Source of the DNA: an uncultured Actinomycetaceae bacterium | Lineage (GTDB): Bacteria > Actinomycetota > Actinomycetes > Actinomycetales > Actinomycetaceae | Length of the DNA: 64,000 bases | NCBI GenBank assembly: GCA_902464405.1 | Contig: CABQJD010000005.1 | Coordinates: 62,001-126,000 of the forward strand | Direction: 5' to 3' | Part shown: positions 7,753 to 16,613 of the stretch, one piece after another | How positions within the stretch are numbered: position 1 is the first letter of the stretch | Layout of the letters: each line of letters starts with the position of its first letter | Notes under the pieces: generated by a model | Database searches by the model: none | What the model was told of the DNA's origin: nothing | Seen by the model: only the letters and a program-made list of their open reading frames with translations | Translations under genes and position numbers: made by a program

Positions 7753-8760
7753 ATGAAGAGCCGATCTGCATGGCAAGTCGAGATTAATTGCGCAGCAAAA
7801 ATTTTGCGTTGCGCTGGTATTGATTCTCCCGATCATGATGCTCGAGAACTCGCTTTCTTTGCGGCAGAAGCAGATTGGGCTGGAAATCTTGCAGATACTC
7901 AGCCGACTTTGCCGCAGATTGAACTTTTTCGCCAGTTGGTTCAGCGCCGTGCATCTCGAGAACCATTGCAGCATATCCTTGGGCGTATGTATTTTCGCTA
8001 TCTCGAATTGGAAGCTTTGCCTGGCGTTTTTATTGTGCGCCCAGAAACTGAGATGGTGGCACAAGCAGGAATCGATTTTCTTACAGAGTACTATAATGCC
8101 GAGAGCAGCGGTGGAGCCACTGGAGCCAGCGTCATTGCTGATAGTGCAGTGAATCGATATTTTGGTGGTAGTGAGCATTATCCCTCAGCTAGTGCTGTGA
8201 ATAATGCGGTGCACAATGAACCAATAATTGCTGTGGAGCTCTTTTCTGGTTCGGGAGCGATAGCGCTCTCAATTGCAACGGAATTGCGCGAACGTATTGT
8301 AAATCTCGCAGTATACGGCATTGAGATAAGCTCTGAAGCATATGAATCTTCGCAGCGTAACAATGCGATTTATGGAAATATAGTGAATTTTATACATTCA
8401 GATGCTCTGGCTCCATTGCCAGAGCATCTGGCAGAAGATATCGGGGGGAAAGCTGCGCTTGTGATTGCAAATCCGCCCTACGTACCGCCATATCATAAGC
8501 TCAGCCCAGAAGTATGTGCAGATCCCGCATTGGCTCTCTTCGGCGGAGGGGAAGATGGGCTGGATATTCCTTTAGCCACTATAAAGCATTCAACAGACCT
8601 GCTTGCGCCAGGAGGGGCATTAGTAATGGAGCACGCGAGTGAGCAGGCGCTAGCTCTGCGAGATGCTGCGACTCGTGTGGGGTTTATCGACGTTCGCACT
8701 GGTAAAGATCTTACTGGCACTGAGCGCTGGCTTTTTGCTCGCTGGCCGTATGCAATGTGA
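7753..8760 (+). CDS. prmC: Release factor glutamine methyltransferase
   Basis: SAM-dependent N5-methylation of the glutamine in the GGQ motif of RF1/RF2. 335 aa. It has an N-terminal helical domain, the SAM motif 'VELFSGSGAIALSIA' (about residues 161-175) and the substrate motif NPPY at 240-243 ('IANPPYVPPYHK'), which binds the target glutamine. Residues about 113-157 form an insertion between the substrate-recognition region and SAM motif I; it is rich in Ser, Ala, Gly and Asn and is absent from short PrmC proteins. ATG 7753 starts 10 nt after prfA. The frame stays open further upstream, but only inside prfA. Confidence 0.93.
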   Translation: MKSRSAWQVEINCAAKILRCAGIDSPDHDARELAFFAAEADWAGNLADTQPTLPQIELFRQLVQRRASREPLQHILGRMYFRYLELEALPGVFIVRPETEMVAQAGIDFLTEYYNAESSGGATGASVIADSAVNRYFGGSEHYPSASAVNNAVHNEPIIAVELFSGSGAIALSIATELRERIVNLAVYGIEISSEAYESSQRNNAIYGNIVNFIHSDALAPLPEHLAEDIGGKAALVIANPPYVPPYHKLSPEVCADPALALFGGGEDGLDIPLATIKHSTDLLAPGGALVMEHASEQALALRDAATRVGFIDVRTGKDLTGTERWLFARWPYAM

Positions 8761-9065
8761 GCACGAATCTGAAAGCAAATAATTTCTCAGCAAATTTCTT
8801 GGCAGTGCCCACTCTGTGCTTTATGAGAGAATAGTACGGGAATTAGGTTCCATATGTGCGTGCATATGAGCGGCTGTGCTTTGCAGGAAGACAGTTGAAG
8901 TAAGTAAGGATGATTCCACTACTTTTGCCTTCCTCGGGCGGCGCTCTGCGAGAGCGTGGCATTGATGTATGCTGTTTCGCGCCGTTGCTTGATTTGCTTG
9001 ATCGAGATATCGCTTGCACTTATTATCGATCCCATCCTCATGCTCTTTACCGCTAACATAGATAT
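8761..9065 (+). other. Non-coding gap between prmC and tsaC
   Basis: About 305 nt. It holds CATATG-N6-CATATG at about 8852-8869 and the short hairpin GCTCT-GCG-AGAGC near 8943-8955. A 48-codon reading frame (8910-9056) has no spaced ribosome site and runs over the likely -10 element of tsaC, so I do not call it a gene. I see no RNA gene. Confidence 0.4.
9054..9059 (+). promoter_or_regulatory. Candidate -10 for a leaderless tsaC transcript
   Basis: TAACAT at 9054-9059 lies 6 nt before the tsaC ATG, and there is no Shine-Dalgarno sequence. Transcription would start at or near the start codon. The -35 is unclear. Confidence 0.35.
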
Positions 9066-9737
9066 ATGCGTATTTTTTCCAGACTTGAAGCAGACAGCAT
9101 TGCTCGGCTAGAAGCTTTAGCGGCTGCGAGAGCGGCTGTCGCTGCAGGTAAAGTAATTTGCTTGCCCACAGATACTGTGTATGGTATTGGCGCTGATCCA
9201 TGCAGTTCTGATGCGGTGACGACTCTGCTTGCTGCTAAGAGTCGCACACGCGCTATGCCTCCGCCAGTACTTGTGGCGAGTAAAGATCAAGCAGAAATGT
9301 TGCTTGATCCAGCAATTCTCGATGGTGATATCGCGGCAGTAATGCATACGCTGATGGATTCTTTCTGGCCTGGTGCGCTCACAATTGTTGTGCCCGCTCA
9401 TTCGAGGCTTGGCTGGGATCTTGGCGAAACGAACGGAACTGTTGCTCTGCGTATGCCTGATCATGATTTAGCTCTGGAGCTTCTCAATGAAATTGGACCT
9501 CTCGCCGTCACAAGTGCAAATAAGACAGGGCAGCCTCCGGCAACATCGATTGACATGGCAGTTGAGCAGCTAGGATCAGACGTCTCGGTATATTTAGATG
9601 CAGGGATTTCGCCAAAAGGCGTACCCTCGACGATCATTAAACTCGATCCTGAGCACTCGTGTACAGTGCAACTGCTCCGTTTAGGTGCGATTTCAGCTGA
9701 AGCTTTACAGCAGGCGGCTGATATTTCTATCGAATGA
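9066..9737 (+). CDS. tsaC: L-threonylcarbamoyladenylate synthase (TsaC/Sua5 family)
   Basis: Makes threonylcarbamoyl-AMP from threonine, bicarbonate and ATP for the t6A37 modification of ANN-decoding tRNAs. At 223 aa it consists of the YrdC domain alone, without the extra Sua5 C-terminal domain. Visible motifs are 'ICLPTDTVYGIGADP' near residue 35, the basic ATP/substrate segment 'AAKSRTRAMPPPVLV', the conserved 'FWPGALTIVV', and 'PLAVTSANKTGQPP'. It is directly followed by the wecA-like gene. No ribosome site precedes ATG 9066. Confidence 0.93.
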   Translation: MRIFSRLEADSIARLEALAAARAAVAAGKVICLPTDTVYGIGADPCSSDAVTTLLAAKSRTRAMPPPVLVASKDQAEMLLDPAILDGDIAAVMHTLMDSFWPGALTIVVPAHSRLGWDLGETNGTVALRMPDHDLALELLNEIGPLAVTSANKTGQPPATSIDMAVEQLGSDVSVYLDAGISPKGVPSTIIKLDPEHSCTVQLLRLGAISAEALQQAADISIE

Positions 9738-9747
9738 GAGCACTGGA

Positions 9748-10887
9748 GTGAGAACCTATCTCCTGGTGATGATCGTTGCAGCTGCCATCACGTACTTGCT
9801 CGTTCCTGTGGCTCTTAAAATCGCACTGCGCCTTGGTGCTGTGAATCAGGTACGAGCTAGAGATGTGCACACATTTCCCATAGCTCGGCTCGGTGGAGTT
9901 GCGATGTATGCAGGATTCGTAGTATCCCTGATTTTTGCAGCTCATATACCTTATCTCTCTAATATCTTCACAGCAGATTCCACAGTGTGGGGAGTGATTT
10001 TCGGGGCAGGAGTGATGTGCGCTATCGGGGTGATCGATGATCTCTATGAGTTGAGATGGTATGCAAAGCTGGCAGGTGAGATTCTTTCTGCTGGAGTGAT
10101 GGCGTGGTTCGGTGTGCAGTTTATATCACTTCCGATTTTCGGAGTAACCCTTGGCTCTCCGCGCATGAATCTAATTGGCACAGTGATTGTTGTTTTACTC
10201 GTCGCTAATGCAGTGAACTTTGTGGATGGTCTCGACGGTTTAGCAGCAGGCTTGATAGGTATTGGCGGATTGAGTTTTTTTGCGTACGCGTATTATCTCA
10301 CTCGCATGATCAACCCAGGTGATTACACATCGGTAGCAACTGTCTTAATGGCGGCGCTTGTTGGTATATGCTGCGGTTTTCTTCCTCATAATTTCCATCA
10401 GGCACGAATTTTTATGGGGGATTCTGGAGCGCTCACTCTGGGAGCCATTATTGCTGGGACTGCAGTAGTGGTCACGGGGCAGATCGATATTGTTCAGGTG
10501 AAAACAGCCTCGGCAATTCCAGCTTTTATGCCAATTCTCATTCCAGCGTTGATTTTAATTATTCCTCTTATCGATATTATCTGGGCAGTCACGAGGCGTT
10601 TACTGCGCGGGCAATCTCCTTTTCATGCAGACGCAGGGCATCTGCACCATCGATTGTTGCGTCGCGGTCATTCACACACGAAAGCTGTACTCGTGCTGTA
10701 CATGTGGGCAGCAGTTGTGAGCTTCTCTGGTGCTGCTGGAGTGATCTTTCCAGTGAGAGACGTACTCCCTTTCTTTGCAGGCGGTCTTATTGTTGCGATA
10801 GCGGTGACGATTTATGAAATACGTAGACCAAGAGTGCCAAGTGTGCACGTGACGCCACGTGGAGAATGCGATGAATCCATTGAGTAA
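9748..10887 (+). CDS. wecA: MraY/WecA-family undecaprenyl-phosphate sugar-1-phosphate transferase
   Basis: Integral membrane enzyme of 379 aa with about ten or eleven hydrophobic segments. It transfers a sugar-1-phosphate, typically GlcNAc-1-P, to undecaprenyl phosphate to start wall glycopolymer or teichoic-acid-like synthesis. Motifs of the family are 'GVIDDLYELRW' (Mg-binding DD), 'NAVNFVDGLDGLAAG', 'FMGDSGALTLG', and the histidine-rich loop 'HADAGHLHHRLLRRGH' typical of WecA/TagO rather than MraY. GTG 9748 has CTGGAG just upstream and follows tsaC by 10 nt. The same gene (rfe) holds this position ahead of the ATP synthase operon in mycobacteria. The exact sugar cannot be told from sequence. 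Confidence 0.88.
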   Translation: MRTYLLVMIVAAAITYLLVPVALKIALRLGAVNQVRARDVHTFPIARLGGVAMYAGFVVSLIFAAHIPYLSNIFTADSTVWGVIFGAGVMCAIGVIDDLYELRWYAKLAGEILSAGVMAWFGVQFISLPIFGVTLGSPRMNLIGTVIVVLLVANAVNFVDGLDGLAAGLIGIGGLSFFAYAYYLTRMINPGDYTSVATVLMAALVGICCGFLPHNFHQARIFMGDSGALTLGAIIAGTAVVVTGQIDIVQVKTASAIPAFMPILIPALILIIPLIDIIWAVTRRLLRGQSPFHADAGHLHHRLLRRGHSHTKAVLVLYMWAAVVSFSGAAGVIFPVRDVLPFFAGGLIVAIAVTIYEIRRPRVPSVHVTPRGECDESIE

Positions 10888-11323
10888 ATTCTTCACACAT
10901 TTTCATCGAAAAACTCATGCCCCTGGGTATCGACCTTGCGCGAGTGCGGTCATTGCACGTGCAACGTTACGGAGCGCTGCTGCAGTGATTATGCTGGAAT
11001 GCGTTATTGCTGGTCTCGCTCTGTATGCAGGCTATGTGAATGCGTCGCTGTCTTTTTTGTGTGCAGGTGCACTTGCGGCGGTTATCAATCTGCTCTCGTG
11101 GGGTGAAATGGAGGCAATACCAAGGTTTATGCCGCGTTTGCAAAGTATGGGATTTTTCTTGGGGTTTACTTTGAAATCTTTTTTTGTGCTCGCTGTTTTT
11201 TATTCTCTTTCCGAAGCGAGATGGATAGATATGAGTATATTTGTGCTCGCTTTCATAGGGGGCGTTGTTCTCACTCTCTTCGTAAGTTCAATTGTGGTGT
11301 TGCACAATCAAATCCGAGATTGA
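10871..11323 (+). CDS. AtpI-like small membrane protein upstream of atpB
   Basis: A 150-aa protein with a basic, His-rich N-terminus of about 35 residues followed by four hydrophobic segments (about residues 36-57, 62-80, 97-115 and 121-143). It overlaps the end of the wecA-like gene by 17 nt; ATG 10871 has GTGGAG at 10859-10864. Position and topology match the AtpI/Rv1303-type proteins that precede atpB and are thought to help assemble the c-ring or carry Mg2+. The sequence itself shows no catalytic motif, so the assignment rests on context. Confidence 0.7.
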   Translation: MNPLSKFFTHFHRKTHAPGYRPCASAVIARATLRSAAAVIMLECVIAGLALYAGYVNASLSFLCAGALAAVINLLSWGEMEAIPRFMPRLQSMGFFLGFTLKSFFVLAVFYSLSEARWIDMSIFVLAFIGGVVLTLFVSSIVVLHNQIRD

Positions 11324-11383
11324 AAAGGGAATTTATAGGTGATTGAAAAATCGTTGTTTTCCAAAAGAATTCTTTCTATCCCT

Positions 11384-11412
11384 TTGCCCCATCCAGTGTG
11401 CTCATGTAAAGT
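11384..11412 (+). promoter_or_regulatory. Candidate promoter of the atp operon
   Basis: TTGCCC (11384-11389), a 17-nt spacer, then TAAAGT (11407-11412). It would start RNA near 11419, about 85 nt before atpB. It is the best match in the 180-nt gap between the AtpI-like gene and atpB. Confidence 0.4.
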
Positions 11413-11503
11413 TAAGTGGTCAGGTTTTTCTGTTGAAGAACGTCTATTTTAACTGTTTTTCGCAGACATCGGTGTCGGTATATGTAGAGGGGCTATTGCA
11501 CCA

Positions 11504-12331
11504 GTGAACGTTTTGCACGCACTTGCTCTTTTGCCAATTATCCATTCAAGCTCAGAAGGCAGTGGATTTGAGACGCCGACGCTTACCCATGAATTCGATC
11601 CTGCACCATTTCTTTTTGTGGGCACTCCTTTTGAGATGAACCGAATTTTGTTTGTTCGTCTTATTGCTGCCGTTATTTTAGCGTTTTTCTTGGTGCTGTA
11701 TGCGCGGCGATCCAAACTGATTCCTGGGCGTGCGCAAGCTGCTATGGAAATGCTCCTTGAGTTTTCTAAAGTGTCTATTGCTGAAGAAATTATGGGTGGG
11801 GAGGAAGAAGCCCGCCGCTATCAGCCGCTTTTGATGACGATTTTCCTTGGCGTGCTTTTTATGAATCTCACTGGTGTAATACCAGGTCTTCAGATTGCGG
11901 GTACGTCATTAATTGGTATGCCGATTATCTATGCGCTGGTAGCATGGATCGGTTTTGTGAGCGCAGGTATAAAAGCTCGCGGAGCTAAATTTTTCAAAGA
12001 ACAGCTTATGCCTCCTGGTGTGCCGTGGCCGTTGTATTTCATTATGGTGCCTCTGGAGTTTTTATCGACGTTTATTCTTCGCCCAGTCACCCTCACTATT
12101 CGTCTCCTTGCAAATATGATGGCAGGGCATTTTGTGCTTGTTTTATGTTTTCTCGGCACGCATTATCTCTATTTCCAGATGAGTGGTCTTGCGGGGGGAA
12201 TTCTGGGATCTTTCACGCTTCTCGGAGGTATCATTTTTGTTGCCTTTGAGCTTTTTATCGGTGCGTTGCAGGCATACATCTTTGCTATGCTTTCTGCGGC
12301 CTATATATCACTATCAGTCTCAGCTCACTGA
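11504..12331 (+). CDS. atpB: ATP synthase Fo subunit a
   Basis: Membrane half-channel subunit that passes protons to the c-ring. 275 aa with about six transmembrane helices. The essential arginine is Arg200 in 'RPVTLTIRLLANMMAGH', the most conserved stretch of the family, and the C-terminal helix carries 'ELFIGALQAYIFAMLSAAYI'. The start is GTG 11504 ('MNVLHALALL'); the ribosome site (GAGGGG, about 11488) is distant, so the exact start is less certain. First subunit gene of the collinear operon atpBEFHAGDC. Confidence 0.95.
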   Translation: MNVLHALALLPIIHSSSEGSGFETPTLTHEFDPAPFLFVGTPFEMNRILFVRLIAAVILAFFLVLYARRSKLIPGRAQAAMEMLLEFSKVSIAEEIMGGEEEARRYQPLLMTIFLGVLFMNLTGVIPGLQIAGTSLIGMPIIYALVAWIGFVSAGIKARGAKFFKEQLMPPGVPWPLYFIMVPLEFLSTFILRPVTLTIRLLANMMAGHFVLVLCFLGTHYLYFQMSGLAGGILGSFTLLGGIIFVAFELFIGALQAYIFAMLSAAYISLSVSAH

Positions 12332-12376
12332 CGTGCAGGTGAGATTTTAAGAAACAGAAACAAAAGGAAGAAAGAA

Positions 12377-12586
12377 ATGATCACTGGTAACATCGCCACC
12401 ATTGGATATGGTCTTGCAGTTCTCGGTCCTGGTATCGGTATTGGTATTATCGGCGCCAAAAATCAGGAAGCTTCGGCTCGTCAGCCAGAAATTAAAGGCT
12501 TCTTGCGCGTGAATATGTTCCTTTCTATCGCTTTTGCGGAAGCACTTGGTCTTCTTGGGCTTGTGGCTGGCTTTGTCTTTGCGTGA
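12377..12586 (+). CDS. atpE: ATP synthase Fo subunit c
   Basis: A 69-aa hairpin of two membrane helices that forms the rotor ring. The polar loop is 'ARQPE' (residues 34-38). The ion-binding carboxylate is Glu55 in 'IAFAEALGLLG'. The residue after it is Ala rather than Ser/Thr, and helix 1 has Ile at the place where Na+-type rings have Gln, so this looks like a proton-coupled ring. The protein is short, with almost no tail beyond helix 2. ATG 12377 follows AAAGGAAG. atpF starts at or just after its stop codon. Confidence 0.95.
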   Translation: MITGNIATIGYGLAVLGPGIGIGIIGAKNQEASARQPEIKGFLRVNMFLSIAFAEALGLLGLVAGFVFA

Positions 12587-12591
12587 TAACT

Positions 12592-13164
12592 ATGGCATCA
12601 GTACTGTTCCAATCAGCAGAAGGCAGTCACGTTTTCAGCGTGCTGGTTCCTGCTCTTCCTGATCTAATCTGGGGGACGATTGCATTTGTGATCGTAGCCG
12701 TTGTGGTCTATAAGTTTGCGTGGCCTAGTTTTGCTGCTACGCTCGACGAACGCCGCGAGAAGATCGAATACGGACTTAAAGCTGCGCAAATCGCAAAAGC
12801 TGAGATTGCTGCTGAGCGCGAAGGACTTGCCAGTGAGGTTGCTCAAGCTCATCTTGAAGCAAACGATATTCGTGAAAAAGCTCAGGCTAATGCAAAAAAT
12901 ATTGTGGCAGATGCTCAAACAAAGGCTCGTGGAGAAGCAGATAGCATTATCGGAGGTGCACACCTTCGTATCGCTGCAGATACTGAGGCCGCAAAGCGTA
13001 CACTTCGAGCTGATGTTGGTACGATGGCAACGGAGCTTGCTGGGCGCATTGTTGGTGAAGCTATTAACGATGAAGCCCTTGCTCGCCGAGTAATCGACCG
13101 TTTTATTAGTGATCTTGAAGCTGAGCAAGCGAAAGAAGTATCTGCTATCGGGCAGGAGAAATAA
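12592..13164 (+). CDS. atpF: ATP synthase Fo subunit b
   Basis: Peripheral stalk subunit of 190 aa from ATG 12592. One N-terminal membrane helix (about residues 20-42, 'LIWGTIAFVIVAVVVYKFAW') is followed by a long charged Ala/Glu/Lys/Arg coiled coil to the C-terminus. An alternative GTG start at 12583 overlaps the atpE stop in the GTGA arrangement typical of coupled genes and would add three residues (MIT). Neither start has a clear ribosome site, so translation probably depends on ribosomes finishing atpE. Confidence 0.93.
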   Translation: MASVLFQSAEGSHVFSVLVPALPDLIWGTIAFVIVAVVVYKFAWPSFAATLDERREKIEYGLKAAQIAKAEIAAEREGLASEVAQAHLEANDIREKAQANAKNIVADAQTKARGEADSIIGGAHLRIAADTEAAKRTLRADVGTMATELAGRIVGEAINDEALARRVIDRFISDLEAEQAKEVSAIGQEK

Positions 13165-13166
13165 GT

Positions 13167-13985
13167 ATGCGTCTCGGGAGTGAAACCGCATACCGTACAG
13201 CATTGGAAAGCTGGGAAGCGCTGTTGCAGGAGAAGAGTGCTGGCGAATCAGAGTTTGCACAGGAGCTTTTTGCCATCGCTGATACGCTGACGAATGCTCC
13301 ATCGTTGACGGCTGCTCTCGAAGATGGAGCACGCGATTCAGATGCGCGCGCAAAACTTGCTGCAGATGTACTTGAGGGAAAAGTCTGTGGAGAAGTCGAA
13401 GATCTTGTGATAGGGCTGGCGCGATCTGTATGGAGCGAAAACGGCGATCTGCTTCGAGCAGTCGAGATTCTTGCAGTGCAGACTCTCCTGATAGGTGCTC
13501 AGAGAGAAGGTGTGCTGGATCAGGTAGAGTCTGAGCTGTATGAGATGAAGAATGTGCTTGTGTGTGAGCGTGAGTTGCGTAATCTCCTCACTGATGAGCA
13601 GTATGGCGTGGCAGATCGTCAGCGTTTGGCACATCAGATAATGCCAAATCTCACCGCATATTCTCGCTTGCTTCTCGAGCGTGCAGTCGATCTCAGCCAT
13701 CGCTGCAGTGTACGGCTAACGATTGCCAAATATCTTGAGTGTGCTGGTGAGCGGGGAGAACATCTCGTTGCAAGCGTCACAGCAGCAATCCCGCTGACGG
13801 CAGAGCAAGAGCAGCGCTTGGCAGCTGTGCTTATAAAGAAGTATGGCAAAGAAGTGCGTATACATACCACGATTGATACGTCTGTAGTTGGTGGTGTGCG
13901 GATTCTCGTTGGCACTGATGTGATTGAGGGGACGATCGCGAGCCGTTTGGCTGCGGTTAAAGAAGTATTTAGTAACGGACGTTAA
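13167..13985 (+). CDS. atpH: ATP synthase F1 subunit delta
   Basis: A 272-aa subunit that joins the peripheral stalk to the top of the alpha3beta3 head. It is longer than E. coli delta (177 aa), in line with actinobacterial delta subunits, which carry an extra N-terminal region. The C-terminal signature is 'GGVRILVGTDVIEGTIASRLAAV'. ATG 13167 has AGGAG 9 nt upstream, inside the end of atpF. A gap of 74 nt to atpA is the largest inside the operon after atpB. Confidence 0.93.
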   Translation: MRLGSETAYRTALESWEALLQEKSAGESEFAQELFAIADTLTNAPSLTAALEDGARDSDARAKLAADVLEGKVCGEVEDLVIGLARSVWSENGDLLRAVEILAVQTLLIGAQREGVLDQVESELYEMKNVLVCERELRNLLTDEQYGVADRQRLAHQIMPNLTAYSRLLLERAVDLSHRCSVRLTIAKYLECAGERGEHLVASVTAAIPLTAEQEQRLAAVLIKKYGKEVRIHTTIDTSVVGGVRILVGTDVIEGTIASRLAAVKEVFSNGR

Positions 13986-14059
13986 AATGTCAAAGGTGCG
14001 GGGCAACGCCTAAACTGTAGATGAGGTTGGCGTTATCCGCTTCGAGCGAAGGATAGATA

Positions 14060-15685
14060 ATGGCGGAAATAACGATCCAGCCAGACGAGATTCGGGCTGC
14101 CCTCGATTCTTTTGTAAGCTCTTACGAGCCTGCGAAAGTTGCAAGCGAGGAAGTAGGGCACGTGATTCTCACGGCCGATGGTATTGCGCGTGTAGACGGG
14201 CTGCCGAGTGCAATGGCAAACGAGTTATTGAAGTTTGACGACGGTACCTTGGGTTTGGCGATGAACCTTGAGGAGCGCAGTATTGGCGTTGTGGTGCTCG
14301 GCGATTTCTCCAATATCGAAGAAGGTATGGCAGTGCGTCGCACAGGTGAAGTGTTGTCTGTACCAGTCGGCGAAGGTTACCTTGGCCGCGTCGTTGATCC
14401 TTTAGGTAAACCACTCGATGGTTTGGGCGATATTACTGATATGGAAGGCTTGCGTGCTCTTGAGCTGCAGGCTCCAGGCGTAATGATGCGTCAAAGCGTA
14501 AGCGAACCGCTGCAGACAGGTATTAAAGCAATCGATGCCATGATCCCGATTGGGCGCGGGCAGCGTCAGCTTATTATTGGAGATAGAAAAACTGGCAAGA
14601 CAGCTCTCGCTATCGATACTATTCTCAACCAGAAAGCGAACTGGGAATCAGGCGATCCGAAGAAACAGGTTCGCTGTATTTACGTTGCCGTGGGGCAAAA
14701 AGGCTCAACAATTGCAGAAGTCCGTTCCACTCTTGAGAAAAACGATGCGCTCAAATACACCACAATTGTGGCGTCTCCAGCTTCTGATCCTGCTGGCTTT
14801 AAATATCTCGCTCCTTATACGGGATCTGCTATCGGGCAGCACTGGATGTATCAAGGCAAACATGTTTTGATTGTTTTTGACGATCTTTCTAAGCAGGCTG
14901 AGGCGTATCGTGCTGTGTCGCTGCTTTTGCGTCGTCCACCAGGGCGTGAGGCTTATCCAGGCGATGTGTTCTATCTGCATTCTCGCCTTTTGGAGCGGTG
15001 TGCGAAATTGAGTGACGAGCTTGGCGGCGGCTCGATGACGGGTCTGCCGATTATCGAAACGAAAGCAAATGACGTATCTGCCTATATTCCGACAAACGTC
15101 ATCTCAATTACCGATGGGCAGATATTCTTGCAGTCAGATTTGTTTAACGCAAACCAGCGCCCAGCTGTCGACGTGGGTATTTCGGTATCGCGCGTGGGCG
15201 GCGATGCTCAGGTGAAAGCGATGAAGAAGGTGGCTGGCACACTAAAAATTACGCTAGCTCAGTATCGTGCTCAGGCGGCATTTGCAATGTTTGCATCCGA
15301 TCTGGATGCTGCTACTCAGCAGCAGCTCACTCGGGGTGCGCGTCTGATGGAACTGCTCAAGCAGCCGCAGTACACCCCATATCCAGTGGAAGATCAGATT
15401 GCTTCGGTTTGGGCTGGTACACATGGGTATCTCGACGATATCCCAGTAGAGCAGGTTCATGCTTTTGAAGAAGGCTTACTCAATCATCTGCGTTTGAATA
15501 CGGCGGTATTGGCAACACTTGCTGAAACTGGCGTTATGGATGAGCAGACGGAGAATCTTCTCAAGGCGGCGGTGGAAGAATTCCACAAAGAATTTGCAGT
15601 GGCTTATGGTCTCGTTCCTGAGGATGATGAACAGCCAGAGGCTGTGAAGAGCCAAGAGCAGATCGTGCGCACGAAGCGAGGCTGA
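14060..15685 (+). CDS. atpA: ATP synthase F1 subunit alpha
   Basis: Regulatory nucleotide-binding subunit, 541 aa. The Walker A loop 'GDRKTGKTA' is near residue 174. Also present are 'HVLIVFDDLSKQAEAYR' (Walker B region) and the signature segment 'PPGREAYPGDVFYLHSRLLER'. The C-terminus has a charged extension rich in Glu and Gln. ATG 14060 has GAAGGA upstream. It is followed by atpG with one base between stop and start. Confidence 0.97.
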   Translation: MAEITIQPDEIRAALDSFVSSYEPAKVASEEVGHVILTADGIARVDGLPSAMANELLKFDDGTLGLAMNLEERSIGVVVLGDFSNIEEGMAVRRTGEVLSVPVGEGYLGRVVDPLGKPLDGLGDITDMEGLRALELQAPGVMMRQSVSEPLQTGIKAIDAMIPIGRGQRQLIIGDRKTGKTALAIDTILNQKANWESGDPKKQVRCIYVAVGQKGSTIAEVRSTLEKNDALKYTTIVASPASDPAGFKYLAPYTGSAIGQHWMYQGKHVLIVFDDLSKQAEAYRAVSLLLRRPPGREAYPGDVFYLHSRLLERCAKLSDELGGGSMTGLPIIETKANDVSAYIPTNVISITDGQIFLQSDLFNANQRPAVDVGISVSRVGGDAQVKAMKKVAGTLKITLAQYRAQAAFAMFASDLDAATQQQLTRGARLMELLKQPQYTPYPVEDQIASVWAGTHGYLDDIPVEQVHAFEEGLLNHLRLNTAVLATLAETGVMDEQTENLLKAAVEEFHKEFAVAYGLVPEDDEQPEAVKSQEQIVRTKRG

Positions 15686-15686
15686 C

Positions 15687-16610
15687 GTGGCGGGTGCACA
15701 GCGTATTTTCAAACAAAAGATTCGAGCGACATCAACGCTTGAAAAAGTCTTTCGTGCGATGGAGCTTATTGCTGCTTCTCGTATAGCAAAGGCTCGTGAC
15801 GCTGCGCTCGGCCAGGATCCATATACCCAAGCCTTGATTAAATCGATTCGCATGGTTGCGAGTGATGCGCAAAATACGCATCCGCTCGTCACCGAACGGA
15901 CTGATACCAACAAAGTTGTGGTGCTCGTGGTCACGAGTGACCGCGGTATGGCTGGCGCTTATTCTTCGTCTGTGCTTCGTGCTGCTGATAAATTTATCAA
16001 CGAACTGCGCGAACAAGGTAAAGAGCCTGTTTTGTATGTGTGCGGGAGGCGCGGCGATAGCTATTATCGCTTCCGAGGAATGCCAGTAGTGAAAAGCTGG
16101 GTGGGGCAATCAGATAAGCCTAGTGACGAGCTATCGCACGAGATTGCTAGTACTCTTCTCGAACGCTTTTTAGCTCCAGCAGATGAAGGCGGTGTGGCAG
16201 AACTCCATGTGGTCTACACTCGTTTTATTTCGATGGTCACGCAACACGTGCATATTCGCCGTATGCTTCCCCTGCAGGTTGTGGATGCTCCTGCGCAGAT
16301 AGGGGCAAGCAGCGTGGAAGGCGCAGCAGAAAATTCTGCTCCTCTTTATGAATACGAGCCTTCTGCTCAGCATGTGTTCGATGCCTTGCTTCCCATGTTT
16401 ATTGGGGTGCGTATCCGCGGCATTCTTTTAATGGCTGCTGCTTCAGAGCTTGCTGCTCGGCAGCAGGCAATGCATTCTGCCACGGATAATGCACAGGAAC
16501 TTATTCGCAAATATACGCGCTTGGCGAATAACGCGCGCCAGGCAGAAATCACCACAGAAATCACAGAAATTATTTCTGGCGCAGATGCGCTGGGCAAGAA
16601 CGAAGGATAA
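15687..16610 (+). CDS. atpG: ATP synthase F1 subunit gamma
   Basis: Central rotor shaft, 307 aa. The N-terminal helix opens 'MAGAQRIFKQKIRATSTLEKV', close to the family's usual start, and the C-terminal helix contains 'MHSATDNAQELIRKYTRLANNARQAEIT', the conserved gamma signature. The start is GTG 15687, one base after the atpA TGA, with GCGAGG upstream. An insertion around residues 200-230 ('APAQIGASSVEGAAENSAPLY') agrees with the mid-domain insert seen in actinobacterial gamma subunits. Confidence 0.95.
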   Translation: MAGAQRIFKQKIRATSTLEKVFRAMELIAASRIAKARDAALGQDPYTQALIKSIRMVASDAQNTHPLVTERTDTNKVVVLVVTSDRGMAGAYSSSVLRAADKFINELREQGKEPVLYVCGRRGDSYYRFRGMPVVKSWVGQSDKPSDELSHEIASTLLERFLAPADEGGVAELHVVYTRFISMVTQHVHIRRMLPLQVVDAPAQIGASSVEGAAENSAPLYEYEPSAQHVFDALLPMFIGVRIRGILLMAAASELAARQQAMHSATDNAQELIRKYTRLANNARQAEITTEITEIISGADALGKNEG

Positions 16611-16613
16611 CTA

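Noticed and set aside
8910..9056. 48-codon + strand reading frame between prmC and tsaC
   Set aside because: AAGG abuts the ATG with no spacer, no homology is recognisable, and its stop codon forms part of the likely tsaC -10 element.
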